Positions 17,540-33,623 of a stretch of 64,000 nucleotides of DNA are shown piece after piece (the first letter of the stretch is position 1; every line of letters begins with the position of its first letter). Both the position numbers and the translations under genes were made by a program. The stretch spans positions 62,001 to 126,000 of the forward strand of contig NZ_SSBJ01000009.1 in assembly GCF_004795055.1 (NCBI RefSeq). The letters run 5' to 3'. Below the pieces are notes generated by a model. The model saw nothing but the letters and a program-made list of their open reading frames with translations. It made no database searches and was not told the origin of the DNA. This stretch comes from Streptomyces sp. A1136 (GTDB lineage: Bacteria; Actinomycetota; Actinomycetes; Streptomycetales; Streptomycetaceae).

Positions 17540-18548
17540 GCCAGTGGTCGATCCCGTCCAGCAGCTTGGCCCGGACCTCCTCGGGCGCCGCGGAACCGCG
17601 CACCGACTGCCGTGCCAGCTCGGCCAGCTCCCCGTCCGTGAAAGCGTGGTGGCGGCGCGCGATCTCGTACTGGGCGGCCAGCCGGGACCCGAACAGCAGC
17701 GGGTCGTCCGCGCCCAGCGCCATCGGCACCCCCGCCTCGAAGAGCGTGCGCAGCGGCACGTCCTCGGGCCGTTCGTACACCCCGAGGGCCACGTTGGAGG
17801 CGGGGCAGACCTCGCAGGTGATCTGCCGGTCCGCGAGCCGCTTGAGCAGCCGGGGGTCCTCCGCGGCCCGGACGCCGTGCCCGACACGGGCGGCGTGCAG
17901 GTCGTCGAGGCAGTCCCGCACGGAGGCCGGGCCCGTCAGTTCGCCGCCGTGCGGGGCCGCGAGCAGGCCGCCCTCACGGGCGATGGCGAAGGCCCGGTCG
18001 AAGTCACGGGCCATGCCGCGGCGCTCGTCGTTGGACAACCCGAACCCGACGACGCCCCGATCGGCGTAGCGGACGGCGAGGCGGGCCAGTGTGCGGGCGT
18101 CGAGGGGGTGCTTCATGCGGTTGGCGGCGATGATGACGCGCATCCCGAGACCGGTGTCGCGGGAGGCGGCCTCCACGGCGTCGAGGATGATCTCGACGGC
18201 CGGGATCATGCCGCCCAACAGGGGGGCGTAGGAGGTGGGGTCCACCTGGATCTCCAGCCAGCCCGAGCCGTCGCGGACGTCCTCCTCGGCGGCTTCCCGG
18301 ACCAGCCGGCGGATGTCGTCGGGCTCGCGGAGGCAGGAGCGGGCGGCGTCGTAGAGCCGCTGGAAGCGGAACCAGCCGCGCTCGTCGGTGGCCCGCAGCT
18401 TGGGTGGCTCACCGGCGGTGAGGGCGTCGGGCAGGCGCACGCCGTACTTGTCGGCGAGCTCCAGCAGGGTGGACGGCCGCATGGACCCCGTGAAGTGCAG
18501 GTGCAGATGGGCTTTCGGCAGAAGCGTGAGATCGCGTACGTGCTCCAT
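17529..18548 (-). CDS. add: Adenosine deaminase
   Basis: 339-residue zinc hydrolase converting adenosine to inosine in purine salvage; related adenine/aminofutalosine deaminases cannot be excluded. Starts at the ATG at 18548. Zinc ligands are in KAHLHLHFTGSMR (HxH), the catalytic glutamate in APHGGELTG, a histidine in ARVGHGVRA, and the metal aspartate in LGADDPLLFGS; CPASNVALGVY is also conserved. Adenosylhomocysteine-type salvage and the downstream aspC terminator put it in a separate transcription unit. Confidence 0.88.
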   Translation of the reverse strand: MEHVRDLTLLPKAHLHLHFTGSMRPSTLLELADKYGVRLPDALTAGEPPKLRATDERGWFRFQRLYDAARSCLREPDDIRRLVREAAEEDVRDGSGWLEIQVDPTSYAPLLGGMIPAVEIILDAVEAASRDTGLGMRVIIAANRMKHPLDARTLARLAVRYADRGVVGFGLSNDERRGMARDFDRAFAIAREGGLLAAPHGGELTGPASVRDCLDDLHAARVGHGVRAAEDPRLLKRLADRQITCEVCPASNVALGVYERPEDVPLRTLFEAGVPMALGADDPLLFGSRLAAQYEIARRHHAFTDGELAELARQSVRGSAAPEEVRAKLLDGIDHWLSG

Positions 18549-18667
18549 CCGGTGATCCTGCCGTACCGCCGCGCTCGGCGGGAGGGGGTTTCCCTGATCG
18601 GGGGCCCCTCGAACGCCCGGGCGCCACATTTTCCGGGCTCCGCACCGCACCCCTCTCGCGGAAATGG

Positions 18668-18704
18668 CCGAGCGGCGCCTCCCGGTGGGGGAGGCGCCGC
18701 TCGG
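18668..18704 (-). terminator. Terminator of aspC
   Basis: Perfect 16-bp stem (18668-18683 with 18689-18704), 5-nt loop, 28 bases past the aspC stop on the minus strand. There is only a short T-run on the minus strand (CCATTTCC). Confidence 0.7.
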
Positions 18705-18731
18705 GGGTGGTGCCGGGGGACCGCCGAAGGC

Positions 18732-19958
18732 CTACGCCTTGGCCTCCGCCAGGAGGTTCTGGATGCGGGTCACGCCCTCCACCAGGTCCTCGTCGCCCAG
18801 CGCGTACGACAGGCGCAGGTAACCCGGGGTGCCGAAGGCCTCGCCCGGGACGACCGCGACCTCGGCCTCGTCCAGGATCAGGGCAGCAAGCTCCACCGAG
18901 GTCTGCGGGCGCTTGCCGCGGATCTCCTTGCCGAGCAGTTCCTTCACCGACGGGTAGGCGTAGAACGCGCCCTCCGGGGTCGGGCAGAAGACGCCGTCGA
19001 TCTCGTTCAGCATCTTGACCATCGTCTGGCGGCGGCGGTCGAAGGCCTTCCGCATCTCCGCGACCGCGTCCAGGTCGCCCGAGACGGCGGCCAGCGCCGC
19101 GACCTGCGCCACGTTGGAGACGTTGGAGGTGGCGTGCGACTGCAGGTTGGTCGCGGCCTTGACGACGTCCTTCGGGGCGATGACCCAGCCCACGCGCCAG
19201 CCGGTCATCGCGTACGTCTTGGCGACGCCGTTCACGACGATGCACTTGTCGCGCAGGGCCGGGACCAGCACCGGGAGCGAGGTGAACTTCGCGTCGCCGT
19301 AGACCAGGTGCTCGTAGATCTCGTCCGTCAGGACCCACAGGCCGTGCTCCGCCGCCCACTCGCCGATCGCGCGCGCGTCGTCCTCGCTGTACACCGCGCC
19401 GGTCGGGTTCGAGGGGGAGACGAACAGGACGACCTTGGTGCGCTCGGTGCGCGCCGCCTCCAACTGCTCGACGGAGACCCGGTAACCCGTGGTCTCGTCG
19501 GCGACGACCTCCACCGGCACTCCGCCGGCGAGGCGGATCGACTCCGGGTACGTCGTCCAGTACGGGGCCGGGACGATGACCTCGTCGCCCGGGTCGAGGA
19601 TCGCGGCGAACGCCTCGTAGATGGCCTGCTTGCCGCCGTTGGTCACCAGGACCTCGGAGGCGTCGACCTCGTAGCCGGAGTCGCGCAGCGTCTTGGCGGC
19701 GATCGCGGCCTTGAGCTCGGGCAGACCGCCGGCCGGCGTGTAGCGGTGGTACTTGGGGTTGCGGCAGGCCTCGACCGCGGCCTCGACGATGTAGTCCGGG
19801 GTCGGGAAGTCGGGCTCGCCCGCGCCGAAGCCGATCACCGGACGCCCGGCGGCCTTGAGGGCCTTGGCCTTGGCGTCGACGGCGAGGGTGGCGGACTCGG
19901 AGATTGCGCCGATACGGGCGGACACCCGGCGCTCGGAGGAAGGCGTTGCAGAGGTCAT
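18732..19958 (-). CDS. aspC: Pyridoxal phosphate-dependent aspartate aminotransferase
   Basis: 408-residue class I aminotransferase interconverting aspartate and oxaloacetate with glutamate. ATG at 19958 (the frame is open to 19994 but adds nothing conserved). Key blocks are [51 protein letters not shown], the PLP lysine in [18 protein letters not shown] and the final RLSYALG arginine. This is the Ib subgroup with broad prephenate/aspartate activity in some bacteria. Divergent from tRNA-Trp/secE, a conserved Streptomyces arrangement. Confidence 0.94.
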   Translation of the reverse strand: MTSATPSSERRVSARIGAISESATLAVDAKAKALKAAGRPVIGFGAGEPDFPTPDYIVEAAVEACRNPKYHRYTPAGGLPELKAAIAAKTLRDSGYEVDASEVLVTNGGKQAIYEAFAAILDPGDEVIVPAPYWTTYPESIRLAGGVPVEVVADETTGYRVSVEQLEAARTERTKVVLFVSPSNPTGAVYSEDDARAIGEWAAEHGLWVLTDEIYEHLVYGDAKFTSLPVLVPALRDKCIVVNGVAKTYAMTGWRVGWVIAPKDVVKAATNLQSHATSNVSNVAQVAALAAVSGDLDAVAEMRKAFDRRRQTMVKMLNEIDGVFCPTPEGAFYAYPSVKELLGKEIRGKRPQTSVELAALILDEAEVAVVPGEAFGTPGYLRLSYALGDEDLVEGVTRIQNLLAEAKA

Positions 19959-20160
19959 ACGGCAATCGTCCCAGACCGCAAACGGCGGCCGCACACCGTT
20001 CCACTGAGCGGACGCGGGAGATCCGGATGCGCCCCCGGCGGCTTCTGTTCGACGTCAGGGCCCGGACCACGTACACTCACCTGTCGTTGGTCCTCACCGA
20101 CCGCCCCAGAGCGTGAGCACTCCGTGCACTCGCCCGGATGCGGTAGGTTGGGGAACGCAA

Positions 20161-20233
20161 AGGGTCGTAGCTCAATTGGTAGAGCACTGGTCTCCAAAAC
20201 CAGCGGTTGGGGGTTCGAGTCCCTCCGGCCCTG
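20161..20233 (+). tRNA. tRNA-Trp (anticodon CCA)
   Basis: 73-nt cloverleaf, acceptor AGGGTCG with CGGCCCT (20226-20232), discriminator G, no encoded CCA. The anticodon loop CTCCAAA gives CCA. It lies directly before secE, as in most actinobacteria. Confidence 0.96.
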
Positions 20234-20338
20234 CTCCACACTCCTTCTCGGACGTGTGCGCAGGTACGTACTTCGATGCAACGCCGTGCGGCGCAACCGG
20301 GCGCGGCTACGGCCACGACCCGGATTCAGGTGAGAGAC

Positions 20339-20620
20339 GTGACGGACGCCCTGGGCTCCATCGACATGCCTGACGCCGAGGACGACACCCGCGAGAAGAA
20401 GGCCCGCAAGGGCGGCAAGCGCGGCAAGAAGGGTCCTCTGGGCCGGCTCGCGCTGTTCTACCGCCAGATCGTCGCGGAACTCCGCAAGGTTGTCTGGCCG
20501 ACTCGCAACCAGCTCACGACGTACACCACTGTGGTGATTGTCTTCGTCGTCATCATGATCGGTCTGGTGACCGTGATTGACTATGGGTTCCAGGAAGCCA
20601 TCAAGTTCGTCTTCGGCTGA
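20339..20620 (+). CDS. secE: Preprotein translocase subunit SecE
   Basis: 93-residue single-pass subunit that clamps SecY in the protein-export channel. The GTG at 20339 follows GGTGAGAG and gives the normal actinobacterial length; upstream in-frame sequence belongs to the tRNA region. A charged N-terminus rich in Lys (KKARKGGKRGKKG) precedes the conserved amphipathic helix FYRQIVAELRKVVWPTRNQL and one membrane span (about residues 62-80). First gene of secE-nusG. Confidence 0.96.
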   Translation: MTDALGSIDMPDAEDDTREKKARKGGKRGKKGPLGRLALFYRQIVAELRKVVWPTRNQLTTYTTVVIVFVVIMIGLVTVIDYGFQEAIKFVFG

Positions 20621-20704
20621 TCCCCGCGGAGGGCGGCCCCTTGATGGGTGCCGCCCGTTTTCGCATGTTCGACCACCTTTTGTATCCAGGAAGAAGCAGC
20701 CACC

Positions 20705-21649
20705 GTGTCTGACCCGAACCTGAACGCGAGCCACGACTCCGTCGAGTCCGTCGAGGACGAGCTCGACATCGTCGAGGCGGCGGACGCGGACGTCGATGAG
20801 GCCGAGGCCGCCGACGCCGAAGCGGGTGCCGCTGCCGAGGAAGCCGCGCTGCACGTCGAGTCCGAGGACGAGGCCTCCGACGAAGCGGAAGCCGACGCCG
20901 ACGCCGACGTCGAGGCTGCCGACGCCGCCGAGGTCGAGTCCGACGACGACGCCAACGCCGACGAAGACGCTGCCGACGAAGACGCCGTCGAGGACGCCGC
21001 CGAGGCCGAGGCCGAAGAGCCCGCCGAGCCGGTCGACCCCATCGAGGCGCTGCGTGACGAACTCCGCCGGCTGCCCGGCGAGTGGTACGTGATCCACACC
21101 TACGCGGGCTACGAGAAGCGCGTGAAGGCGAACCTGGAGCAGCGCGCCGTCTCGCTGAACGTCGAGGAGTTCATCTACCAGGCCGAGGTGCCCGAGGAAG
21201 AGATCGTCCAGATCAAGAACGGCGAGCGCAAGAACGTCCGGCAGAACAAGCTGCCCGGTTACGTTCTCGTCCGCATGGATCTGACGAACGAGTCGTGGGG
21301 CGTCGTCCGCAACACCCCGGGCGTCACCGGCTTCGTCGGCAACGCCTACGACCCGTACCCGCTGACCCTGGACGAGATCGTCAAGATGCTCGCCCCGGAG
21401 GCGCAGGAGAAGGCCGCCAAGGCCGCCGCGGAAGAGGCCGGCCTGCCCGCGCCCGCCGTCAAGCGCCAGATCGAGGTCCTCGACTTCGAGGTCGGCGACT
21501 CGGTCACCGTCACCGACGGCCCGTTCGCGACGCTCCAGGCGACGATCAACGAGATCAACCCGGACTCGAAGAAGGTCAAGGGTCTCGTCGAGATCTTCGG
21601 TCGCGAGACCCCGGTCGAGCTGAGCTTCGACCAGATCCAGAAGAACTGA
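20705..21649 (+). CDS. nusG: Transcription termination/antitermination factor NusG
   Basis: 314 residues from GTG 20705. Binds RNA polymerase, modulates pausing and links to Rho or the ribosome. Residues about 12-110 are an extremely acidic Asp/Glu/Ala tract typical of streptomycetes. The NGN domain follows ([19 protein letters not shown] to [12 protein letters not shown]), then the C-terminal KOW domain ([18 protein letters not shown]). The only other gene on its transcript appears to be secE, because a strong terminator follows. Confidence 0.97.
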   Translation: MSDPNLNASHDSVESVEDELDIVEAADADVDEAEAADAEAGAAAEEAALHVESEDEASDEAEADADADVEAADAAEVESDDDANADEDAADEDAVEDAAEAEAEEPAEPVDPIEALRDELRRLPGEWYVIHTYAGYEKRVKANLEQRAVSLNVEEFIYQAEVPEEEIVQIKNGERKNVRQNKLPGYVLVRMDLTNESWGVVRNTPGVTGFVGNAYDPYPLTLDEIVKMLAPEAQEKAAKAAAEEAGLPAPAVKRQIEVLDFEVGDSVTVTDGPFATLQATINEINPDSKKVKGLVEIFGRETPVELSFDQIQKN

Positions 21650-21672
21650 TCTTCTGGTTCCACGCTTCCGAA

Positions 21673-21716
21673 CAGGTCAGAACGCCCCGTAAAGGGCGGT
21701 CTGACCTGCTCGGTTT
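21673..21716 (+). terminator. Terminator of secE-nusG
   Basis: CAGGTCAGAACGCCC pairs with GGGCGGTCTGACCTG (one mismatch) around CGTAAA, followed by CTCGGTTTT. Confidence 0.85.
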
Positions 21717-21814
21717 TCAGCCCCGCACCGATACCCGTTATCGTGGTGCGGTATGCCTCCATCCGGATGACCGGATTGGCGGCGAAAAACTCTCACTAGG
21801 ACCCGGAGAGAGCA

Positions 21815-22249
21815 ATGCCTCCCAAGAAGAAGAAGGTCACGGGGCTTATCAAGCTCCAGATCAAGGCCGGTGCGGCCAACCCGGCTCCGCCGGTCGGCCC
21901 CGCGCTCGGTCAGCACGGCGTCAACATCATGGAGTTCTGCAAGGCCTACAACGCCGCGACCGAGTCGCAGCGTGGCATGGTCGTGCCGGTGGAGATCACG
22001 GTCTACGAGGACCGCTCCTTCACCTTCATCACCAAGACGCCGCCGGCCGCGCGCCTCATCCTGAAGAGCGCGGGCATCGAGAAGGGCTCGGGCGAGCCGC
22101 ACAAGACCAAGGTCGCGAAGCTCACGCGTGACCAGGTCCGCGAGATCGCCACGATCAAGCTTCCCGACCTGAACGCCAACGACCTCGACGCCGCCGAGAA
22201 GATCATCGCCGGCACCGCCCGTTCCATGGGCATCACGGTCGAAGGCTGA
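21815..22249 (+). CDS. rplK: 50S ribosomal protein L11
   Basis: 144 residues. Binds 23S rRNA at the GTPase-associated centre, the thiostrepton site, and is needed for RelA sensing. N-terminal [30 protein letters not shown] with the proline pair that contacts thiostrepton, and C-terminal [10 protein letters not shown]. Preceded by CCCGGAGAG. First gene of rplK-rplA; hairpin-forming sequence (22274-22303 region) lies between the two. Confidence 0.98.
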
Positions 22250-22336
22250 TTCAGCCACCCCAGCACCACCAGTGGTAGGGCCAAGCGCTGGCCCGCACCA
22301 CGACTCCATGCCTGAAGCCGAAATACAGGAGCAGAA

Positions 22337-23065
22337 GTGAAGCGCAGCAAGACTCTCCGCGCTGCGGACGCCAAGGTCGACCGGGAGAAGCTGTACGCCC
22401 CGCTCGAGGCCGTCCGTCTCGCCAAGGAGACCTCCACGACCAAGTTCGACGCCACCGTCGAGGTCGCCTTCCGCCTGGGTGTCGACCCGCGCAAGGCCGA
22501 CCAGATGGTCCGCGGCACCGTGAACCTCCCGCACGGCACCGGTAAGACCGCCCGGGTCCTGGTCTTCGCGACCGGTGACCGTGCTGCGGCCGCGGAAGCC
22601 GCCGGCGCCGACATCGTCGGCGACGACGAGCTGATCAACGAGATCGCCAAGGGCAACCGCCTGAACGAGTTCGACGCCGTTGTCGCCACGCCGGACCTCA
22701 TGGGCAAGGTCGGCCGCCTCGGCCGCGTGCTCGGTCCCCGTGGCCTGATGCCGAACCCGAAGACCGGCACCGTCACCATGGACGTCGCCAAGGCTGTCAC
22801 CGAGATCAAGGGTGGCAAGATCGAGTTCCGCGTCGACAAGCACTCGAACCTGCACTTCATCATCGGCAAGGTCTCCTTCACCGATGAGCAGCTGGTCGAG
22901 AACTACGGCGCCGCGCTGGACGAGATCCTTCGTCTGAAGCCGTCCGCCGCCAAGGGCCGCTACGTCAAGAAGGCCGCCCTCAGCACCACGATGGGCCCCG
23001 GCATCCAGCTGGACTCCAACCGCACCCGGAACCTCCTCGTCGAGGAAGACCCGGCTGCTGTCTGA
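22337..23065 (+). CDS. rplA: 50S ribosomal protein L1
   Basis: 242 residues from a GTG start at 22337 after CAGGAG. Forms the mobile L1 stalk and in many bacteria represses its own operon. Contains [27 protein letters not shown], and the highly conserved [16 protein letters not shown]. Followed by a strong terminator, so rplK-rplA is a two-gene unit. Confidence 0.98.
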   Translation: MKRSKTLRAADAKVDREKLYAPLEAVRLAKETSTTKFDATVEVAFRLGVDPRKADQMVRGTVNLPHGTGKTARVLVFATGDRAAAAEAAGADIVGDDELINEIAKGNRLNEFDAVVATPDLMGKVGRLGRVLGPRGLMPNPKTGTVTMDVAKAVTEIKGGKIEFRVDKHSNLHFIIGKVSFTDEQLVENYGAALDEILRLKPSAAKGRYVKKAALSTTMGPGIQLDSNRTRNLLVEEDPAAV

Positions 23066-23115
23066 TCGGTCGCGGCCTGACTCCGGTCACGGCTCACCGA
23101 GTGGCTGAACGCTGA

Positions 23116-23160
23116 ACGGGCTCCTCGCCCCCTTCACAGGGCGGCGAGGGGCCCGTTTCG
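23116..23160 (+). terminator. Terminator of rplK-rplA
   Basis: ACGGGCTCCTCGCC (23116-23129) pairs with GGCGAGGGGCCCGT (23143-23156) with one G-T pair, followed by TTTCG. Confidence 0.85.
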
Positions 23161-23269
23161 CATGTTCGTGGCGGAAACGTGCGTAAATCCGCGCGATCCA
23201 TGTCCCTACCACCCAGTAAGGTCGCTCTGACCAGCAACACACAGTGATGCGCAGGGGTGGGGAATTTAA

Positions 23270-24151
23270 GTGAACACGTATCGGAAGAAGACGGTCGTCG
23301 CCGTGGCCGCGGCCGTACTGCTGGCCGGCGGGGCCACGGCGTGCGAGGGCGGAAAGAAGGACGGCGCCGCCGCTCCGGCGAAGAGCGCGACGGGCGCTTC
23401 CGCCACGCCGAGCGCCCAGAAGCCGGCGCAGGCGGAGCCCGCCTCCTTCCTGGAGCAGGTGAAGAAGGGCTCCGAGGACATCACCTCGCTCCGCTACACC
23501 ATGTCCGGCACTGTGGCCGGCCAGTCGCTCTCCGGGGACGTGGCCATGCGCCTCAAGCCGGAGGTGGCGATGTCCATGAAGATGGCCTCCCCACAGGCGG
23601 AGGGCGGCACCGTCGATCTGCGTCTCATCGGCAACGTGATGTACATGGGCAGCGAGGGCAAGTACCTCAAGATCGACCTGAAGGACGCGAACCCGGGCGC
23701 GGCGGCCCAGCTGGACGCGCTCGGCAAGGCCGGCCAGGGTGGCGAGAACCCGGGGGACCGGGCGAACCAGCTGAGCGGGGCCAAGGACCTGAAGTCGCTC
23801 GGCGAGGAGACCGTCGACGGGCAGAAGACCACGCACCTGACCGGCACGGTCAGCCTGGAGCAGATGAAGGCCGCGGCGGCCGCGGGTTCCCCGGAGGCCA
23901 AGGAGCGCCAGGAGAAGAGCGTCAAGCAGCTGGAGGACCAGGGCGTCCGGAGCATGGTGATGGACATGTGGATCGACTCCGCGAACCACACCAAGCAGGT
24001 CCGTACCCAGGGCCAGACCGCCAAGGGCCCGATGGACGTCACGATCAAGTTCACCGAGTACAACCAGCCGGTCGAGATCACGGCGCCCCCGGCCGACCAC
24101 GTCGTGGACCTCGCCGAGATGACGAAGGACGGCGGCGGCGCCCAGGGCTGA
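23270..24151 (+). CDS. LppX/LprG-like lipoprotein
   Basis: 293-residue exported lipoprotein from GTG 23270. Signal peptide with basic MNTYRKK and a hydrophobic core ends at a lipobox LAGGATAC; Cys25 would be lipidated. After a 30-residue Ala/Pro/Ser linker, the body has SLRYTMSGTVAGQSLSGDVAMRL, VMYMGSEGKYLKID and TMWIDSANHTKQV-like strands, the pattern of the LppX_LprAFG/DUF1396 half-barrel that binds lipids in mycobacteria. Sits between rplA and rplJ with its own region; role here unknown. Confidence 0.82.
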   Translation: MNTYRKKTVVAVAAAVLLAGGATACEGGKKDGAAAPAKSATGASATPSAQKPAQAEPASFLEQVKKGSEDITSLRYTMSGTVAGQSLSGDVAMRLKPEVAMSMKMASPQAEGGTVDLRLIGNVMYMGSEGKYLKIDLKDANPGAAAQLDALGKAGQGGENPGDRANQLSGAKDLKSLGEETVDGQKTTHLTGTVSLEQMKAAAAAGSPEAKERQEKSVKQLEDQGVRSMVMDMWIDSANHTKQVRTQGQTAKGPMDVTIKFTEYNQPVEITAPPADHVVDLAEMTKDGGGAQG

Positions 24152-24182
24152 GCCCGGCGCGGTGGGGCGGTTCGAGGGCGAT

Positions 24183-24212
24183 TTGCCTCGGGTCGCGTGC
24201 TTCACGTACAGT
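24183..24212 (+). promoter_or_regulatory. Promoter of rplJ-rplL
   Basis: TTGCCT (24183-24188) and TACAGT (24207-24212) with 18-bp spacing; predicted start near 24219, where the L10 leader begins. Confidence 0.7.
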
Positions 24213-24218
24213 TCCCCA

Positions 24219-24424
24219 GAAGCCAAAGACCGCTGGTCGTTGCCGTGCCCGCAAGGGTGCGGCGGCCGAAGGATCCGCTGGATGCGGACGACCCGCGTAG
24301 GTGACTGAGGAAAGTTCCCGAGTTTCACGATTCGGTTGAGCTACGCCCTGGCGCCTGCGCCGGGGCGTTTTGTATGTAGCCCCTTCTGAGCGGTCCTCAT
24401 CACCCGGAAGGAGGCCGACGCTCT
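24219..24424 (+). ncRNA. L10 leader (autoregulatory leader of rplJL)
   Basis: About 205-nt untranslated leader before rplJ. Position before rplJ, plus the AAGCCAAAGACCGCTGGTCGT opening, the GTAGGTGACTGAGG internal motif and a following structured part match the ribosomal L10 leader that binds L10(L12)4 to repress translation. At 24343-24368 a GC-rich hairpin is followed by TTTTG, resembling an attenuator. The family assignment is by position and motif; I could not run a covariance model. Confidence 0.7.
24343..24371 (+). terminator. Attenuator-like hairpin in the rplJ leader
   Basis: ACGCCCTGGCG pairs with CGCCGGGGCGT (one T-G pair) around CCTG, followed by TTT and TG. It lies 55 bases before the rplJ start, so termination here would control rplJ-rplL. 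Confidence 0.55.
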
Positions 24425-24955
24425 ATGGCAAGGCCCGACAAGGCTGCCGCGGTAGCCGAGCTCACGGACCAGTTCCAGAGCTCGAACGCCGCCGTGCTGA
24501 CCGAGTACCGGGGTCTCACCGTCGCGCAGCTCAAGACGCTGCGTCGTTCGCTCGGTGAGAACGCCCAGTACGCCGTGGTGAAGAACACGCTGACCAAGAT
24601 TGCGGCCAACCAGGCCGGGATCACCGCGTTGGACGAGCACTTCGCTGGTCCGACCGCGGTCGCCTTCATCACCGGTGACCCGGTGGAGTCGGCGAAGAGC
24701 CTGCGTGACTTCGCCAAGGACAACCCGAACCTCATCATCAAGGCGGGTGTCCTTGATGGTAAGGCGCTCACCGCCGATGAGATCAAGAAGCTTGCGGACC
24801 TCGAGTCCCGCGAGGTTCTGCTCAGCAAGCTGGCCGGCGCGTTCAAGGGCAAGCAGTCTCAGGCTGCCTCGCTCTTCCAGGCGCTGCCGTCGAAGTTCGT
24901 CCGCACCGCGGAAGCGCTTCGCGTCAAGCTCGCCGAGCAGGGCGGTGCCGAGTAA
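24425..24955 (+). CDS. rplJ: 50S ribosomal protein L10
   Basis: 176 residues; base of the L7/L12 stalk. Starts after GGAAGGAGG. Contains [25 protein letters not shown], and the KNTLTKIAA block; the C-terminal helix that docks L12 dimers is at the end. Likely represses its own mRNA via the upstream leader. 110 bp separate it from rplL. Confidence 0.98.
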   Translation: MARPDKAAAVAELTDQFQSSNAAVLTEYRGLTVAQLKTLRRSLGENAQYAVVKNTLTKIAANQAGITALDEHFAGPTAVAFITGDPVESAKSLRDFAKDNPNLIIKAGVLDGKALTADEIKKLADLESREVLLSKLAGAFKGKQSQAASLFQALPSKFVRTAEALRVKLAEQGGAE

Positions 24956-25065
24956 TTCGGCTCGCGCACTGATCCACGCCGCCTAGCGCGTGGGTCGTAG
25001 CGGGCCGTTACGCCCGCCTCTCTATACATCCGGCACCTGCCGAATTAGTGGAAGGATCGCCCATC

Positions 25066-25452
25066 ATGGCGAAGCTCTCTCAGGACGACCTCCTCGCCCA
25101 GTTCGAGGAGATGACCCTCATCGAGCTCTCCGAGTTCGTGAAGGCCTTCGAGGAGAAGTTCGACGTCACCGCCGCCGCGGCCGTCGCCGTTGCCCCCGCG
25201 GGTGGTGCCGCCGGTGGCGACGCCGCCGTCGAGGAGGAGAAGGACGAGTTCGACGTCATCCTCACCGGTGCGGGCGACAAGAAGATCCAGGTCATCAAGG
25301 TCGTGCGCGAGCTGACCTCCCTGGGTCTGAAGGAGGCCAAGGACCTCGTCGACGGCACCCCGAAGCCGGTCCTCGAGAAGGTCAACAAGGAGGCCGCTGA
25401 CAAGGCCGCCGAGTCCCTCAAGGCTGCCGGCGCGGCTGTCGAGGTCAAGTAA
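25066..25452 (+). CDS. rplL: 50S ribosomal protein L7/L12
   Basis: 128 residues. The ATG at 25066 after GGAAGGA is the family start; the in-frame GTG at 25048 is not needed. N-terminal dimerisation region ([20 protein letters not shown]), an Ala/Gly-rich hinge, and the C-terminal factor-binding domain [20 protein letters not shown] with [16 protein letters not shown]. Present in several copies per ribosome; recruits translation GTPases. Last gene before a strong terminator. Confidence 0.98.
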   Translation: MAKLSQDDLLAQFEEMTLIELSEFVKAFEEKFDVTAAAAVAVAPAGGAAGGDAAVEEEKDEFDVILTGAGDKKIQVIKVVRELTSLGLKEAKDLVDGTPKPVLEKVNKEAADKAAESLKAAGAAVEVK

Positions 25453-25480
25453 CACCTCTGAGGCTCCCAGGGGCCTCTTC

Positions 25481-25514
25481 AAAGGGCGGTCACCCGTAAG
25501 GGTGGTCGCCCTTT
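25481..25514 (+). terminator. Terminator of rplJ-rplL
   Basis: 15-bp stem (25481-25495 with 25500-25514) with two G-T pairs and a GTAA loop. The arms begin and end in AAA/TTT, so it could work in both directions. Confidence 0.85.
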
Positions 25515-25863
25515 GGCGCACCCGGAGTGCCTGATTTGCCCTGCTCTCGTTGGGGAGTAGGGTGATCTTCGTCGTCCTGGAGCGGGGGCCGGAGGTGATC
25601 CGCTCGGAGCAGGGGGCCTTGACGAACGGGCGGCGGCGCGCAATTCTCAGACCCGTCGTGGGAGATCCCCCCGCACCGCTCCGGCCCGAGGCCTGGATCG
25701 GCGGTCACGGATCTGCGGTCCGAGGCATGGATCGACTACGAAGAGGGCAGTACTGATACGCGCTCTGTTTACGGGCGCGGCAAAGTTGGGCACCGTGTTG
25801 GTTGAACATGGTGTTGGTTGATCGAGTGGGGAAGGCCTGTTGCCGGTTTCCGGAAACCTGGTC
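25515..25863. other. Intergenic region upstream of the rpoB promoter
   Basis: About 350 bp without a supported gene. Contains an 11-bp direct repeat GTGTTGGTTGA at 25795-25805 and 25811-25821 and a perfect 14-bp palindrome GGTTTCCGGAAACC at 25845-25858, five bases before the -35 box of rpoB. Confidence 0.6.
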
Positions 25864-25892
25864 TGGACATCAGTGAGCCAAGTGGCTACACT
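25864..25892 (+). promoter_or_regulatory. Promoter of rpoB-rpoC
   Basis: TGGACA (25864-25869) and TACACT (25887-25892) with exactly 17 bp between them, a near-consensus vegetative (HrdB-type) promoter. Transcription would start near 25899, giving a leader of about 170 nt. Confidence 0.75.
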
Positions 25893-26071
25893 GACCCTTT
25901 GCGCTGCCTGTTAGCTGCCCCCTGCCCGTCGCCAGGGGCATGCCCACGCTCGAGCACACCTGACTGATCCGCCCTGACCTGGTCTTTCGGCCAGATTGAA
26001 AGCGTCTGTCTTCTGTGTCGGCTGGGACCGGTACGCGCGTAGTGAGTCCGAGCCCTCGGAAGGACCCCCTC

Positions 26072-29554
<3,483 letters not shown>

Positions 29555-29651
29555 CGGGCCTGACGGGGGGCTCGCTCAAGAGCCCCCCGTCATCCCCGGG
29601 ACCGTTCAGACCATGATTGAGACTCGACCCCGAAAGAGGGATTGACGCACA

Positions 29652-33551
<3,900 letters not shown>

Positions 33552-33561
33552 GAGCTCGTAT

Positions 33562-33610
33562 GAAGAAGCCCCCCGCCGCTCCGAGAGGAGTGGCGGGGGG
33601 CTTCTTCGTG
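33562..33610. terminator. Bidirectional terminator between rpoC and the YfhO gene
   Basis: GAAGAAGCCCCCCGCCGCTCC and the complementary GAGTGGCGGGGGGCTTCTTC form a long, nearly perfect stem around a GAGAG-type loop. The A-rich left arm and T-rich right arm allow it to serve both converging transcripts. Confidence 0.9.
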
Positions 33611-33623
33611 TTCGGGGAGGACC

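Noticed and set aside
25550..25756. Short open frame between rplL and rpoB
   Set aside because: No ribosome site, weak codon bias, and it overlaps the regulatory region of rpoB.
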